Positions 1 through 10,190 of a stretch of DNA of 64,000 nucleotides are shown piece by piece (position 1 is the stretch's first letter; each line of letters begins with the position of its first letter). Under the pieces are notes generated by a model. That model had not been told where the DNA came from. It did no database searches and saw nothing but the letters and a program-made list of their open reading frames with translations. Position numbers and translations under genes: made by a program. This DNA comes from Eurosta solidaginis (Eukaryota; Arthropoda; Insecta; Diptera; Tephritidae): NCBI RefSeq assembly GCF_040869045.1, contig NC_090319.1, positions 304,470,998 to 304,534,997 of the forward strand, written 5' to 3'.

Positions 1-917
1 TTCGAATTAAATTTCCTTGTGAGTTTTTTCACTTCTCCCTTTCCTCCTATTCTGAACAATATTCGAAAAAGCGGAAACCGGTTGTGGGAGAAAAGTAGGT
101 ATTATGAACGTGAGTGAGAGGGAGATTTCTCTGCTTCTTGGGAGTTTTTTCACTTATTAAATTAAAAGGGAATGTATCAAAATAGTTAAAGGAAATTGGT
201 TCTTTTAAGAAATAACACTTATTTGTACAAATGTCTGCTAAGATATGTACATTCTATTACAATATTCTTTATTTGAAGTCGAAAAGTATATCATAAGCAA
301 CGGAAGAGCTCTTGGTATATTTGATGCAGCCCTCCATAAATTGCGAAAGGATTTTTTATGAATGCTTAAATAGATTTTGGCATATGACGAAAGACGAATT
401 CAACTCGAATTGACCGCCAGAAAATTGGTTCGCTGAATGGAAGCAGGCACCTCCGGCGGATTTGTGTTCTCCTGCCGTCTTCTTCTTCTTATGCTCCTCT
501 GTTGATGTTGATGTGGCACCAATTCGGTACTCATTTCAGTGAATACCACATGAAATGCAATAAATACTGTGCATTGTTTATATTTTATTTCTTAATTTCA
601 AAGAAATTTGCAACAATAATTGAACTTTTAAATTTTTTAAACAAAATAAGATATGCGCAACGAAATTTCAATTGACAAAACAGCTGACTTCGAAAATTCG
701 AAATTCTATTCCCCAATTATTGTTCTCCCTAGGAGGAAAGAATTGGAGGAATTTTTTAGCAGGAATAAAAAAATCTGAGAGAACAAAATTCCGAGGGAAT
801 TTTTAGAATTGGGCTGTAAGTGAAAATTTGTATTGCGAGTCGTACAATATTCCCGGATACAAGTACGTATCAACCTTGAAACCAACATTATATGTATATT
901 TGAATATTGTTGTACCA
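1..917. other. AT-rich noncoding, nothing recognised
   Basis: No gene, tRNA-like sequence or terminal repeat was recognised. The only open frame of note (706-888, minus, 60 codons) has no recognisable motif and lies in AT-rich DNA, so I treat it as chance. Confidence 0.5.
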
Positions 918-1713
918 GTTTAGGTTTGGTTAGATTAGGTAAGGTAGTAGCTGCCCTGATAGAGGAAGCTCACTAGGATAACATGAAGATCCATTGTGAT
1001 ACCACATACAATTAAATAACGGTGACGTAGCTATAGGTACTTATGCATAGCAACAATTTAGTTTCGAGTGAGACCGATCTCAATTCCTCAGGAGAACCAA
1101 GTGAGTCGCGACCGATGTACTTTCGCCTAGTTCTGCCAAAAGCTGGACAATCAAGCAAATAAAGTGATTCATGATTTGACCTCGACATTCTCTAACAGCT
1201 GCAGTAGGATGGGGTTTCCAGTATAATAAGACGTGCCGCATAGATTCCCATCGTACTATGCCCTGCCAAAACCCCAATTACCATTGATAGATGAGCTTTA
1301 GTGAACCCAATTAATTCGGCAGACCTTCTGCCACCCACTTCCAGCCAGAAAGATCTTCCTACTGTGGAAGAGGTGGTGTCCGTCCAAAGCTTTCTGAGTT
1401 GAACCGAGGCCCATCTATGCAGGAGGAGACCACAGGTGACCAGCGGAATCTTGAAATCCCTACTGACAACTTCACCCGGGCCAGTTGTACGGATGAGTTA
1501 AGGGATCCGCTTGACAGTTTCCCGGGATATAATTTTAGCTCGGGAACCAGATAATCTTAATCATGTAATATTTCGATGCAATCGCAAGCGACGTCAGGCA
1601 CTCCCAGACTACCCTCGATCACACTATAGTTGACCTCAAGGTTTTGGTAGCTGCTTAGCTATCAGAGTAGATGTTAAATTCCCTAACCGCAGTATAGCAT
1701 TTCATCCACCGCA
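918..1713 (-). mobile_element. LINE family A, 5'-truncated 3' tail (copy 1)
   Basis: This is a diverged copy of the 3' end of the larger LINE that follows it in tandem. Both share the segment with TAGCTGCCCTGATA and the GAGTCGCGACCGA block, in the same order. Read on the minus strand it covers the end of the RNase H region and the C-terminal Cys/His segment, with many stops. It is truncated near GCATGCTTAG at 1704-1713, where the 3' end of copy 2 begins. The divergence between the copies suggests an older insertion and not a recent tandem duplication. Confidence 0.75.
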
Positions 1714-1715
1714 TG

Positions 1716-3768
1716 CTTAGGATAGGTTAGGTGGTAGCTGCCCTGATAAGGATAGCTCACTTGGACAACACGAAGGTCCGTTGTGATACCACATACACCA
1801 AAAATAACGGTGACTTAGATCTAGCTACTTAGAGAATCGTTGGGTAGCAACGATAAAGCTCCGAATGATACCGATCTCAACTTTGGATATATCCTCGGGA
1901 GATCCAAGTGAGTCGCGACCGAAGTACTTTCGCCTAATTCTGGCAAAAGCTGGACAATCAAGCATAAAGTGATTTGGTGATTCCACCTCATCATCCTCCA
2001 TACAGCTGCAGCAGGATGGAGTTTCCAGTATATTGAGACGTACCGCATGGATACCCATGGGACAGTGCCCTGTCAAAACCCCAATGATGAGCCTTAGTGA
2101 GCCCAATTATTTCAGCAGACCTCCTGCCATCCACTTTTGGCCAGAAAGATCTTGCTACCCTGCAAGACGTGGTATCCGCCCAACGTTTGCTGAGCTGATT
2201 CGAGGCCCAGCTATGGAGGAGCAATCCACAGGTGGCCAGCGGGATCCCGAAATCCCTACAGCCATCTTCATCCGGTTCAGTTGTACCGATGCGGGCTAAG
2301 AGATCCGCTTGACAGTTACCCGGGATATCACTATGGCCCGGGACCCAGATAATCTTAATTGTAAAATAATTCGATGCAATCGCAAGCAAGGTCAGGCACT
2401 CCCAGACCACCCTCGATCGCACTGTAGTTGAGCTCAAGGCCTTGATAGCCGCTTGGCTATCAGAGTAGATGTTAAATTCCCTAACCGTGGTAGCACTGGA
2501 TAGCATTCCATCCACCGCATCCTTAATCGCAGCAATTTCCGCTTGGAATACACTGCAGTGATTAGCCAACTTAAACTTGCGGCTTAAATTTAGCTCTTGA
2601 CAAAAGACCCCCCCCACCAACCTTTCCATCCAGCTTTGACCCATCCGTGAACAAGTTAACCGGTCCCATGCCCCTGTAAATTCCTCTTCCCCAATCTTCT
2701 CTCTCTGGAATAACTGGGGTGAAGGTTGTATAGGGAGCAGTTATCGGCATACAGTAGTCCGTTCTGTCCGGGATGAAGTCGAAACTGGTAAGAAGGCTAG
2801 AGTGTCCGCGGTCAGAAAGTCTATATCCCATATCACGAAGCCTGACCAACGACCTTGCCGCGGCCGCCTTTCCCGCAATATCTACTGGGTATATGTTCAG
2901 CATGACGTTCAGTGCCAAGGTAGGTGTTGTTCTGAGAGCGCCACTGATACCGATCAGCGCCGTCCGTTGCACTGACACTAACATTTTGGAGGTGCTCGCC
3001 GTGTCCAGTGCTTTCCACCAGACCAGTACCCCATATAGCAGAATCGGTTTGACCACCATCTCATAAAGCCAGTGTACTATTCTTGGCGAGAGTCCCCATC
3101 TCTTTCCGATAGCTCCTCTGCAGCAGTACAAGGCAATGGCGGCCTTCCTGGCCCGATCTTCCACATTGGGTCTCCAGGACAGTTTCTTGTCCAAAACAAT
3201 CCCCAAATATTTAACCCTATCAGAAAGTACCAACGGTACCCCTCCAATCGAGGGAGTTCTGAAATCGGGCATCTTATATCTTCTTGTGAAAAGGACCAAT
3301 TCCGTTTTTCCCGGGTTGACCGCCAATCCACATGATTCAGCCCACCTAGCCACAGTATCCATGTAGCCCTGAAGAACATCGCGCAGGGCGCCCAGAAATT
3401 TGCCTCTGACTAGGATAGCGAGGTCATCTGCATAGGCAACCACCCGACAACCATTGGCTTCCAGCTCCACAAGAAGCTCGTTGACTACCACAACCCAGAG
3501 GAGAGGAGATAGGACACCCCCCTGTGGCGTGCCCCTGCACACCTTCCTCTTAATTATGGCCCCTCCCCACTCCGCTGCGACAATTCTGCCGCATAGAAGT
3601 TTGCTAATAAATTCAACCAGAACCGCCTCGACTCCTAAACCCACCAGAGCTCTTTCGATTGCCCCCGGTAAGACATTGTTAAAAGCTCCCTCGATGTCTA
3701 TAAAGGCACCCAGAGCATACTCTTTGTGTTCTAGGGACCCCTCTGGGACCACCCCCCCTAGGGACCAC
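1716..3768 (-). mobile_element. LINE family A (RNase H-bearing, LOA/I/R1-like), 5'-truncated copy 2
   Basis: This non-LTR retrotransposon copy retains the reverse transcriptase palm, thumb, RNase H and a C-terminal CCHC-like segment. The 5' part, including the endonuclease, is missing. At 3768 the LINE stops, and about 25 bases at 3769-3793 match its RNase H region (compare 2519-2541), which marks a composite junction. The presence of RNase H points to the I/LOA/R1 part of the LINE tree; the exact clade is inferred. Confidence 0.85.
1825..3768 (-). pseudogene. Broken reverse transcriptase-RNase H polyprotein of LINE A
   Basis: In the first frame (down to about 2610) the order is: palm block FIDIEGAF, the PQGGVLSPLLW block, and the catalytic YADD box at 3423-3434. 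A fingers/thumb stretch follows, then the start of RNase H (TDGSK). The frame then shifts at a run of eight C at 2608-2615. RNase H continues in a second frame with the motifs FQAEIAAI, YSDSQAAI and VPGHSDIPGN. A further shift near 2080-2106 moves to a third frame with CCSCMEDDEVESPNHFMLDC, a CCHC-like end. With two frameshifts and a truncated 5' end the copy cannot make an enzyme. Confidence 0.85.
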
Positions 3769-3793
3769 CGCATCCTTAATCGCAGCAACTTCC

Positions 3794-4262
3794 GAATCGG
3801 GCGATAACCACGCCCACTTTTTCGATATCGAAAATTTACAAAAATGGAAACGAATACCGCTAAGCTAATGAAATTTGGTAGGTGGATTAGTTTTATGACG
3901 CAAAACATAAATTCCAAAAAAATTGGAATATGGGCGTGGCACAACCCACATTTAGAAGAAGAAAATTTGGAAGTTTAACAAGCGGTAAATCAAAATTCGT
4001 TAAAGATATTACATTTAAATTTGGCAGAGACACTATCCTAGATAAATTATATAGACTGAGTGAAGGTAATCAAAATCGGTTAAAACCACGCCCCCTTTTC
4101 CTAAAGGTCTAAACTTAACAAAGTTTACAATAACTCTGTGCTATTTAACTACATTTCACTGAAATTCTACCCTTTTAGTGGTATGGTTGAGCTAAAGTGC
4201 ACAGCTGGGTATGTAATCTTAGGTTTCACCCGAACTTAGACTTTCTTAGTTGTTATATTTCA
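3794..4262 (+). mobile_element. H1 (mini-me/Helitron-like) element, 3' fragment
   Basis: This segment shows the family's repeated 'accacgcccac' and 'gcgtggca' phrases. It ends with the typical tail: cagctgggtatgtaat, an inverted gg/cc hairpin region (tttcacccgaac) and a TTCTTAGTTG end, corresponding to the TTCCTTACTTG end of better copies. The 5' half, with the GTCC microsatellite, is missing. It abuts the LINE A remnant, so part of an H1 element was probably lost with the LINE junction. Confidence 0.65.
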
Positions 4263-4519
4263 TATTTTACATTTTTTTTGGCAAATAGGCCACCAACAAA
4301 AAAACGTCTACCACCTTTAAGAAGCCTGGGCCTTGTTTTCTCCCACTTTCCTACCGATTCGGAACTATCGACAAAGCGAATAATATTTTAGTAGAAGCAA
4401 CGGTCCATTTCGGAACCAACAAATAGTACCACAAAAAGAAGAAGACCTTAGCTGTAAATTTTTACTATCTGTATTCAATTAGCGAGACATACTCACATTG
4501 CTTTATACAATTGTTTTTG
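4263..4519. repeat. Older dispersed repeat interrupted by H1, left part
   Basis: From about 4466 to 4519 the sequence matches 44550-44615 (core: attagcgagacat, then acaattg). The match resumes at 5461 (gttattgat) after the H1 element. The 44.6-kb copy runs straight through, so it shows the pre-insertion state. The rest (4263-4465) has no recognisable content. Confidence 0.6.
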
Positions 4520-5460
4520 TACCCAACTGTACTTGTACACAGGGTATTATAACTTTGATTGGATAACGATTGGTTGTACAGGTATAAAGGAATCGAGATA
4601 GATATAGACTTACATATATAAAAATCATCAGTATCGAAAAAAAATTTGATTGAGCCATGTCCGTCCGTCCGTTCGTCTTTCCATTAACACGATAACTTGA
4701 GTAAATATTGAGATATCTTCACTAAATTTGGTACATGATCTTATATGGACCCAGAATATATTGGTATTGAAAATGAGCGAAATCGGATGACAACCACGCC
4801 CACTTTTTATATATATAACATTCCACAACACAAAACACAAAAAACCTGATTATTTAGTAAATAATGCACCTAGAATGTTGAAATTTGACGTGTGGACTGA
4901 TATTGAGACTCTTGATAAAAATTTAAAAAAAATTTGTAAATGGGCGTGGCGCCGCCCACTTGTGGTAAAATCAATTTTACAAATATTATTAATCATAAAT
5001 CAAAAATCGTTAAACCTATCGTAACAAAATTCGGCAGAGAGGTGCCTTTACTATAGCAATGCTTTGAAGAAAAATTGACGAAATCGGTTAGGGACCACGC
5101 ACATCTTTATATAAAAGATTTTTAAAAGGGTCGTGGACGAATAAAATAAGCTATTGCTTTGCAAAAGCAGCTTTATATCAATGGTATTTCATTTCCCAAG
5201 TGGATTTATAACAATAAATAGGAAAAACTTCAAATTTTAAAAAAATGGGAGTGACACCGCCCCTTTTATGACTAAGCAATTTTCTATGTTTCGGGAGCCA
5301 TAACTCGAAGAAAAATTTTTTCAGAGTAGAACCATATATTTATGTATTATTGCGCAGCCTTGTAACACTATTAAGCACACAAAACAAACAACAACAGCAT
5401 TTCAAGTGTACAGCTGGGTATGTAATGTTCGGTTTCACCCGAACTTAGACTTCCTTACTT
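4520..5460 (+). mobile_element. H1 (mini-me/Helitron-like) element, complete copy of about 0.94 kb
   Basis: It begins TACCCAACTGTAC, has the conserved lead-in 'tttgattggataacg' and the phrase gattgagccat before a short GTCC run near 4660. It then has several 'accacgcccac' blocks, and ends with a hairpin at 5427-5444 (GTTCGG / CCGAAC stem, six-base loop) followed by TTCCTTACTT. It encodes no protein. The GTCY core is typical of dipteran mini-me/DINE elements, regarded as non-autonomous relatives of Helitrons. The copy at 52781-55101 is a longer relative. The insertion shows no clear target duplication. Confidence 0.7.
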
Positions 5461-5544
5461 TTTGTTATTGATATTGGAGAAAAATTACAAAGTTTACAAA
5501 CGGCAATGGTTACTAGGACATGTTTGTGAATTTCACTTCTTCAG

Positions 5545-5612
5545 CAGCTAGGGTCTCGGAAGTCGAGTATTGAACTCTAGTGTAAAAGCAGATGCCTTTA
5601 TCCACTCCGCCA
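5545..5612 (-). repeat. tRNA-like sequence (SINE head or tRNA pseudogene)
   Basis: Read on the minus strand it has a pol III A-box-like TGGCGGAGTGG and a B-box-like GTTCAATAC, separated by roughly the distance found in tRNA genes. The start looks like a Ser/Leu-type tRNA, but the acceptor and anticodon stems are not convincing. I favour a SINE head or dead tRNA copy over a working tRNA gene. Confidence 0.45.
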
Positions 5613-5694
5613 TATGAATGCCCCGCTGCTTGCTTTGCAATTGGTCTCTAAGTATTGGCTTTTTGTTGCTATTCCTTTATATACTATTAGGTGC

Positions 5695-5790
5695 ATCTAA
5701 ATCTATAAGTTTTTAATTCTAATTGTGTGGAATACTTATGGGCGCTTTCAAGAGCTTAGTAACATTGGATCTAAATTGTTACACTAGCTC
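5695..5790 (+). repeat. Dispersed repeat shared with 44441-44513
   Basis: The stretch with 'tttttaattctaattgtgtgg' followed by 'agcttagtaacattggat' recurs near 44441-44513 with modest divergence. Together with 4466-4519 it appears to be another piece of the same older repeat that is uninterrupted around 44.4-44.6 kb. No coding content was seen. Confidence 0.5.
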
Positions 5791-6093
5791 GGAACTATTG
5801 AAAAGGTGCCAATAAATAATTAGTTTCGCCAGTTGAAAACACATGAAAAAGATAGATGGCGAATTAGTAGTGGTTCGGTATGCAGTAGAAGCACACCAGT
5901 TTCGAACTAGAGATTTTCCCTACAGGGTAGTTAAAATAATTATTTTTTATATTTTCGTCCTCTCTCTTCAATTTCATATTTTCCTTTTTCTTCGAATTAA
6001 TATTATTCTTTCCCTTACAACTATTTCTTTGACTTTTACTTGTGGCTTGCCTCTCCTTCCCCTTGCTGGTTTCCAAATAAACGAAGTCTTTTT

Positions 6094-6164
6094 TATGAGT
6101 TTTAAGCGGGGATTACCCTTATTGCTTTAAATGTATCAAAACATTTATTTGAAGCAATTTTTTT
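6094..6164 (+). repeat. Direct repeat, left copy (about 70 bp)
   Basis: This starts gagttttaagcggggat and runs through tattgctttaaatgta to gaagcaat. A second copy lies at about 6697-6766 in the same orientation. The pair brackets the SINE/MITE nest between them, so it may be an older duplication or the two ends of a larger element. Confidence 0.55.
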
Positions 6165-6184
6165 TAATTTTATAATTTATTTAA

Positions 6185-6504
6185 ACAACGTGACGTCAGG
6201 ACGGACAAGGCGACAGCTGTTTCGATTATACCTTTTCTCCCGGGAGTGGGAGTCGAACACGCACACCTACGATGGTTGCATGGCAGAATGATACAAGGTG
6301 GCAGCATGGTGACATACCTACAAACATAAATAAAAATTTCATGTACTTTGTTTTTGTAAATTCGATGGACAAATGTCAAAATCGTACTGCGCCGGAAGTT
6401 GATGTATCAAATCAAATAAAAAAGTTTATAATCAGCTGTTCCATGCTGCCACCTTGTGTCGTTCCGCCATGGATGGTTGAAGTGTTACAAACGCATTCAG
6501 CCAC
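6185..6504 (-). mobile_element. tRNA-derived SINE (type T2) interrupted by a MITE
   Basis: Removing the MITE at 6279-6471 and one 8-bp duplication leaves a tRNA-like head on the minus strand. It has A-box-like TGGCTGAATGCG near 6504-6491 and B-box-like GTTCGACTCCC near 6257-6247, followed by a body with 'acagctgtcgccttgtccg'. A second, more decayed copy of the same body and B-box region lies at about 58085-58175. Confidence 0.6.
6279..6471. mobile_element. 193-bp hAT-type MITE with 8-bp target duplication
   Basis: Terminal inverted repeats of about 30 bp (starting CATGGCAGAATGATACAAGG, ending in its near reverse complement ...CGTTCCGCCATG) flank AT-rich DNA. It is bordered by exact 8-bp direct repeats GATGGTTG at 6271-6278 and 6472-6479. 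Eight-base duplications are the hAT hallmark. A 194-bp sister with inverted internal sequence lies at 26421-26614. No transposase is encoded. Confidence 0.85.
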
Positions 6505-6696
6505 GTCATGCCTTAGTTGTTGTAAACCTTATCCCTATTGCCTTTTTTACATATTTTTCTTTATTCACACTCCATACTTCGTATGGCATCATGTGGTAAT
6601 GTTATGCGTTGGTAAGGTGGTTTCAAAGAAACTTGGTGTTGTTGTTTTTTGTTCTATTTATAAAACTACGACGAATTAACCAATGTTGTCTATTTG

Positions 6697-6766
6697 TATG
6701 AGTTTTAAGCGGGGATAAGTGTACTTATTGCTTTAAATGTATGAAAACCTTTTTTTGAAGCAATCT
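6697..6766 (+). repeat. Direct repeat, right copy (about 70 bp)
   Basis: This is the partner of 6094-6164 and has the same gagttttaagcggggat start. It carries an insertion of about six bases before 'cttattgctttaaatgta'. The interval to 7070 contains no recognised gene. Confidence 0.55.
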
Positions 6767-7070
6767 TTTACTATTTCGAAATTATGGCTGCCAAAAGTAG
6801 TACGATTTCCAAGACGCAAATGCTCGTACTCTTTGCTAGATGACAGCAGATACTTCGTTTTGTTCTCATTCACCATCAAAGCCATCTTTACCGCTTATTC
6901 TTCCAGTTTGGAGTAAGCAGAACTAACGGCGCGGGTGTTCAGGCCGATGACATCAATGTCATCAGCACACGTCGGTAATTGCACGCTTTTATAGAGCCTA
7001 CAACAGTCCCCTTTTATATATGTGCAGATTTTAACTTAATATTCATGTATGTATGTATAAAGTTATTATT

Positions 7071-7330
7071 GGCGGTCACCGTGGTGTGGTGGTAGCATAC
7101 TCCGCCTACCATACCGAAGGTCCTGGGTTCAAGTTTCAAGCAAAGCGACATTTTCAATTAGAAAAAAGTTTTTCTTAGCGGGGTCGACGAAATTTATCTG
7201 CCACTCATATCTGCAGTCAGCATAAAAAATATAGGTCCGGTTTCAATTTGTATGAAAAATTAAAAGGGGCACGACGCATGAAAAGCTCTGCGTAAAATCC
7301 TTTCGAAGGTTAATCGGGGTATTTATTTTT
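7071..7330 (+). mobile_element. tRNA-derived SINE (type S), copy 1, internally deleted
   Basis: It starts GGCGGTCACCGTGGTGTGG with an A-box-like GTGGTGGTAGC and a B-box-like GGTTCAAGTTTC. The shared body is reduced: the 'ggcagtgatttggcaagcactccg' part is missing. It ends in the conserved 'gcacgacgca' to 'ctttcgaaggtt' tail. Other copies are at 8011, 51468, 51797 and 59264, all on the plus strand. Confidence 0.8.
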
Positions 7331-8010
7331 GTAGAAATTTATTATTGTTTATCGAATGTATAGAAAAAAAATACAATTATAATCCATATTATAATCCATA
7401 GTTTGGACCGAATTAAGCGACTCTGAGTGCCATCTACCAAAATAGATGGATTTATTTTTCTTGAAATGTTTTTATGCATACTGGGACGACTGCTGCTAGT
7501 AAGGATTTTCTAAGGAAACTACTATTTTATATTTTACATTACTTTCAAATACCTTAATTACTGGTACTATTTAAGACTACACATGAATATTTATGTGTAT
7601 TACTTTCAAGGACTTCTGGTAACCCGGCCCAATATAATGTGCATAAATATGCTGTGGTGCCTATAATTCTCTTTATGATATATTTAGCGGTTCGGCACGA
7701 ATTCCAAGCTGAATATAATAATTAAGGCTATTATTTAAATAAATGCATATGAAAAGTGCACAAGTTTTTGAGTTGCATAAGTTTTTGTCACACACGGCAT
7801 GAAACGACACTCTTGTGCACCTAATCAAATCACGTACTTTTCAAACTTAAATAAACTTGCATGCAAAACATACATAGAACATTTGGGAGCATAATTTTTA
7901 ACACATACATGCATACATATAAATAGGTATGTGAGCTTGTTCGCCTAAAAGTATTCTTCTGTAAATCTATATAAAGGGTGAGACAGTTGCAGTTTAACAA
8001 ACTTGACACC
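7331..8010. other. Noncoding, nothing recognised
   Basis: AT-rich DNA with no gene or repeat that I could match elsewhere in the window. The last 11 bases (8000-8010) are the left target duplication of the next SINE. Confidence 0.5.
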
Positions 8011-8332
8011 GGCGGTAGCCGTGGTGTTGTGGTAGCGTGCTCCGCGACATCAAATTAAAAAAAAAAAAAGTTGTTTCAATAAGAAGAAAGTTTTTCTAAA
8101 CGGGGTCGCCCCTCGGCAGTGATTTTGTAAGCACTCCGAGTATATTTCTGCCATGAAAAGCTTCTCAGTGAAAGCTCATCTGCTTTGCAGATGCCGTTCG
8201 GAGTCGGCATAAAACTTGTAGATCCCGCCCCGCTAATTTGTAGGAAAAATCAAAATGAGCCCGATGCAAATTGAAAGAAAAGCGCTGCCTGAAATCTCTT
8301 CGGGAGTTATGGCGCCTTACACAGATAGATAG
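8011..8332 (+). mobile_element. tRNA-derived SINE (type S), copy 2, with target duplication
   Basis: It starts GGCGGTAGCCGTGGTGTTG, and the B-box region has decayed to an A-run. The body has 'cctcggcagtgattttg', 'aagctcatctgctttgcag', 'gagtcggcataaaac' and ends 'gcgccttac' plus a short GATA tail. Exact 11-bp direct repeats AACTTGACACC flank it (8000-8010 and 8333-8343). This shows insertion by LINE-type target-primed reverse transcription and fixes both ends. Confidence 0.9.
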
Positions 8333-8343
8333 AACTTGACACC

Positions 8344-8751
8344 GGTGAAATTGGCAACGCAATATTGCCAAAAATATTATAATATAGCATCCAATTCGTA
8401 CATCCCACTGGTGTCAAAGTGAAGCTGAGATGTTACTAGTAACATTTTTTTAAAAGCTGCTTAAAATTATACATGCAAACATTTCGGTAGTACACCATGG
8501 CACATATAGCAGCTCATAAAGCTCTTGTGAAGTGATTAAACCATAGCTAAGTTCCACACTTCCTTTTCATCCTTATAATGCCCTTCGCATCCGCTATATG
8601 CAAATCCGTCTGACTATGCTATCTGAGCCACATACATGAGATATTAATTTGTGTATGTTATTTTGAAGCTAAACATTAACATATAAACAAATAACGACGA
8701 GTTGAAGAGTCGAAATGTGTTTTCGGTCTAACGGGATGTCAATGATCAGTC
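8344..8751. other. Noncoding, nothing recognised
   Basis: No gene or repeat recognised between the SINE and the TCGATAA-rich array. Confidence 0.5.
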
Positions 8752-9125
8752 AACAAATCGATAACACGTCGATAACTACTAAGTAGCACTCCTATAAAGA
8801 ATCGAAAACGTTTCGATTACAAATTAACAATATTTCGATTAAAAATCTATAACTTTTTGATAGTAAACCTATACATTTTTGATGGCATATGGATAACTCT
8901 TCTATAAATAATCGAAAGCTTTTCAATAATGAATTGATAAATTGTTTATAACAAATCGATAATTTTTCGATAACAAGTCGATAGCTTGTTGATAAAAAAT
9001 CGATATCTTTCGATAAAAAATCGATTAATTTTCGATAGCTCGCCGATAAAATGTAGTGAACACACAAACAACTTTTTGAAAACCTTTGATAACATATTGA
9101 TAACAAATCGATAATTTTTCGGCCA
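8752..9125. repeat. Degenerate TCGATAA minisatellite, left block
   Basis: Roughly every 20-25 bases the motif tcgataa or its close variants (cgatagc, tgataaa, cgattaa) recurs, joined by T- or A-rich spacers, about 17 times in 370 bp. A similar block at 10012-10190 suggests one array split by later DNA. Minus-strand open frames across it (the largest at 8792-9172) are a side effect of the repeat. Confidence 0.7.
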
Positions 9126-9190
9126 CCCTGCGGTAATAAATTGAAAACACTCCGACAACTTTTCCTTAACAATAATTTGTTTGCGTTTTT

Positions 9191-9191
9191 T

Positions 9192-9222
<31 letters not shown>

Positions 9223-9279
9223 GTTAGTCTACAAATTTTACGATCAATCAGACTAAATATGAATGAATGAATGAATATA
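9191..9279. repeat. Microsatellites TTTA and GAAT
   Basis: About eight TTTA units lie near 9191-9222 and about four GAAT units near 9263-9279. Confidence 0.85.
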
Positions 9280-9400
9280 AATGCGGATTACAGTGTAAAA
9301 TTAACAAGCATACATAGTGAGCAAAATTATATTATAAAATATGTATATACATATATTATTGAATCAGTTGTCGGGATGGACTGTGATGCCGAGCAACGAA

Positions 9401-9757
9401 ATTAATTATCAGTGCTGTCGGAATGGACGTGATTTCGAGCAGCTGATGTATATTTAACACACAATAGTAGGGCTGCGATGTGTGGGAGGTTGGAAAGGAC
9501 GTGATTCCAAGCCACCCGCCCAAAGTAACCATTGATTATTAGTGCTGTCGGAGTGGACGTTATTTCCAGCAGCTGATGTATATTTAACACACAATGAGTA
9601 GGGCTGGGATGTGTGGGAGGTTGGAAAGGACGTGATTCCAAGCCTTCCGCCAAAGTAACTATTGATTATTAGTGCTGTCGGAATGGACGTGATTTCGAGC
9701 AGCTGATGTATATTTAACACACAATGAGTAGGGCTGCGATGTGTGGGAGGTTGGAGC
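9401..9757 (+). repeat. Tandem repeat, 130-bp unit, about 2.8 copies
   Basis: The phrase agtgctgtcgg starts at 9411, 9541 and 9671, an exact 130-base period. Each unit also has 'cagctgatgtatatttaaca', 'agtagggctg' and 'tgtgggaggttgga'. The third copy is cut at about 9757. A LINE reverse transcriptase remnant lies just upstream on the minus strand, so the repeat could be an amplified piece of that LINE's 3' coding end; this is inference. Confidence 0.9.
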
Positions 9758-9789
9758 AGGTAACAGGTTTAGTTTAATATGTGATTTTG

Positions 9790-9995
9790 AAACAGTTATG
9801 AGTTCAAGGCAGTGAGTATATATTTTTTTATAGCAAAGAGCAAAAATTGCTTCTGGACCGATTCCAATTTTTCGCTATGAACCTGATAACGCGGGTTCCA
9901 GATAATGGAAGCATATTCCAATATAGGTCTTACTATCGATAAAAAAAGAGTTTTAGTGACATGATGATTAATATAATTTCTAATTGTAACAAATT
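9790..9995 (-). pseudogene. LINE reverse transcriptase thumb fragment
   Basis: One minus-strand frame at about 9838-9942 reads VRPILEYASIIWNP followed by SEKLESVQKQF. These are hallmarks of the region after the palm in Jockey/CR1-type LINE reverse transcriptases. Stops on both sides show it is a relic. It lies between the two TCGATAA blocks, which suggests it inserted into that array. Confidence 0.75.
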
Positions 9996-10011
9996 TTTAA
10001 TTAGAACAGAA

Positions 10012-10190
10012 CATATCGATAACTTTTTGATAAATATTTAGTAATCAATAGATATCTTTTCGATAACAAACCATTAACTGCCTTATAAAAATCGTTAACC
10101 CACCGTTAACCTTTGTTGTTAATAGCAAATTTATAGCACCTCCACCACATATCGATAACTAGTCTATACCTCGTCGATAACACACCTATG
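10012..10190. repeat. Degenerate TCGATAA minisatellite, right block
   Basis: Motifs such as tcgataacttttt, tcgataacaaacc and tcgataactagtc recur, matching the block at 8752-9125 in character and spacing. Confidence 0.6.

Noticed and set aside
5545..5612. A functional tRNA gene
   Set aside because: A and B boxes are present, but the stems do not pair convincingly.
8792..9172. 126-codon minus-strand frame rich in FLS/LSICY repeats
   Set aside because: It is the translation of the TCGATAA minisatellite.
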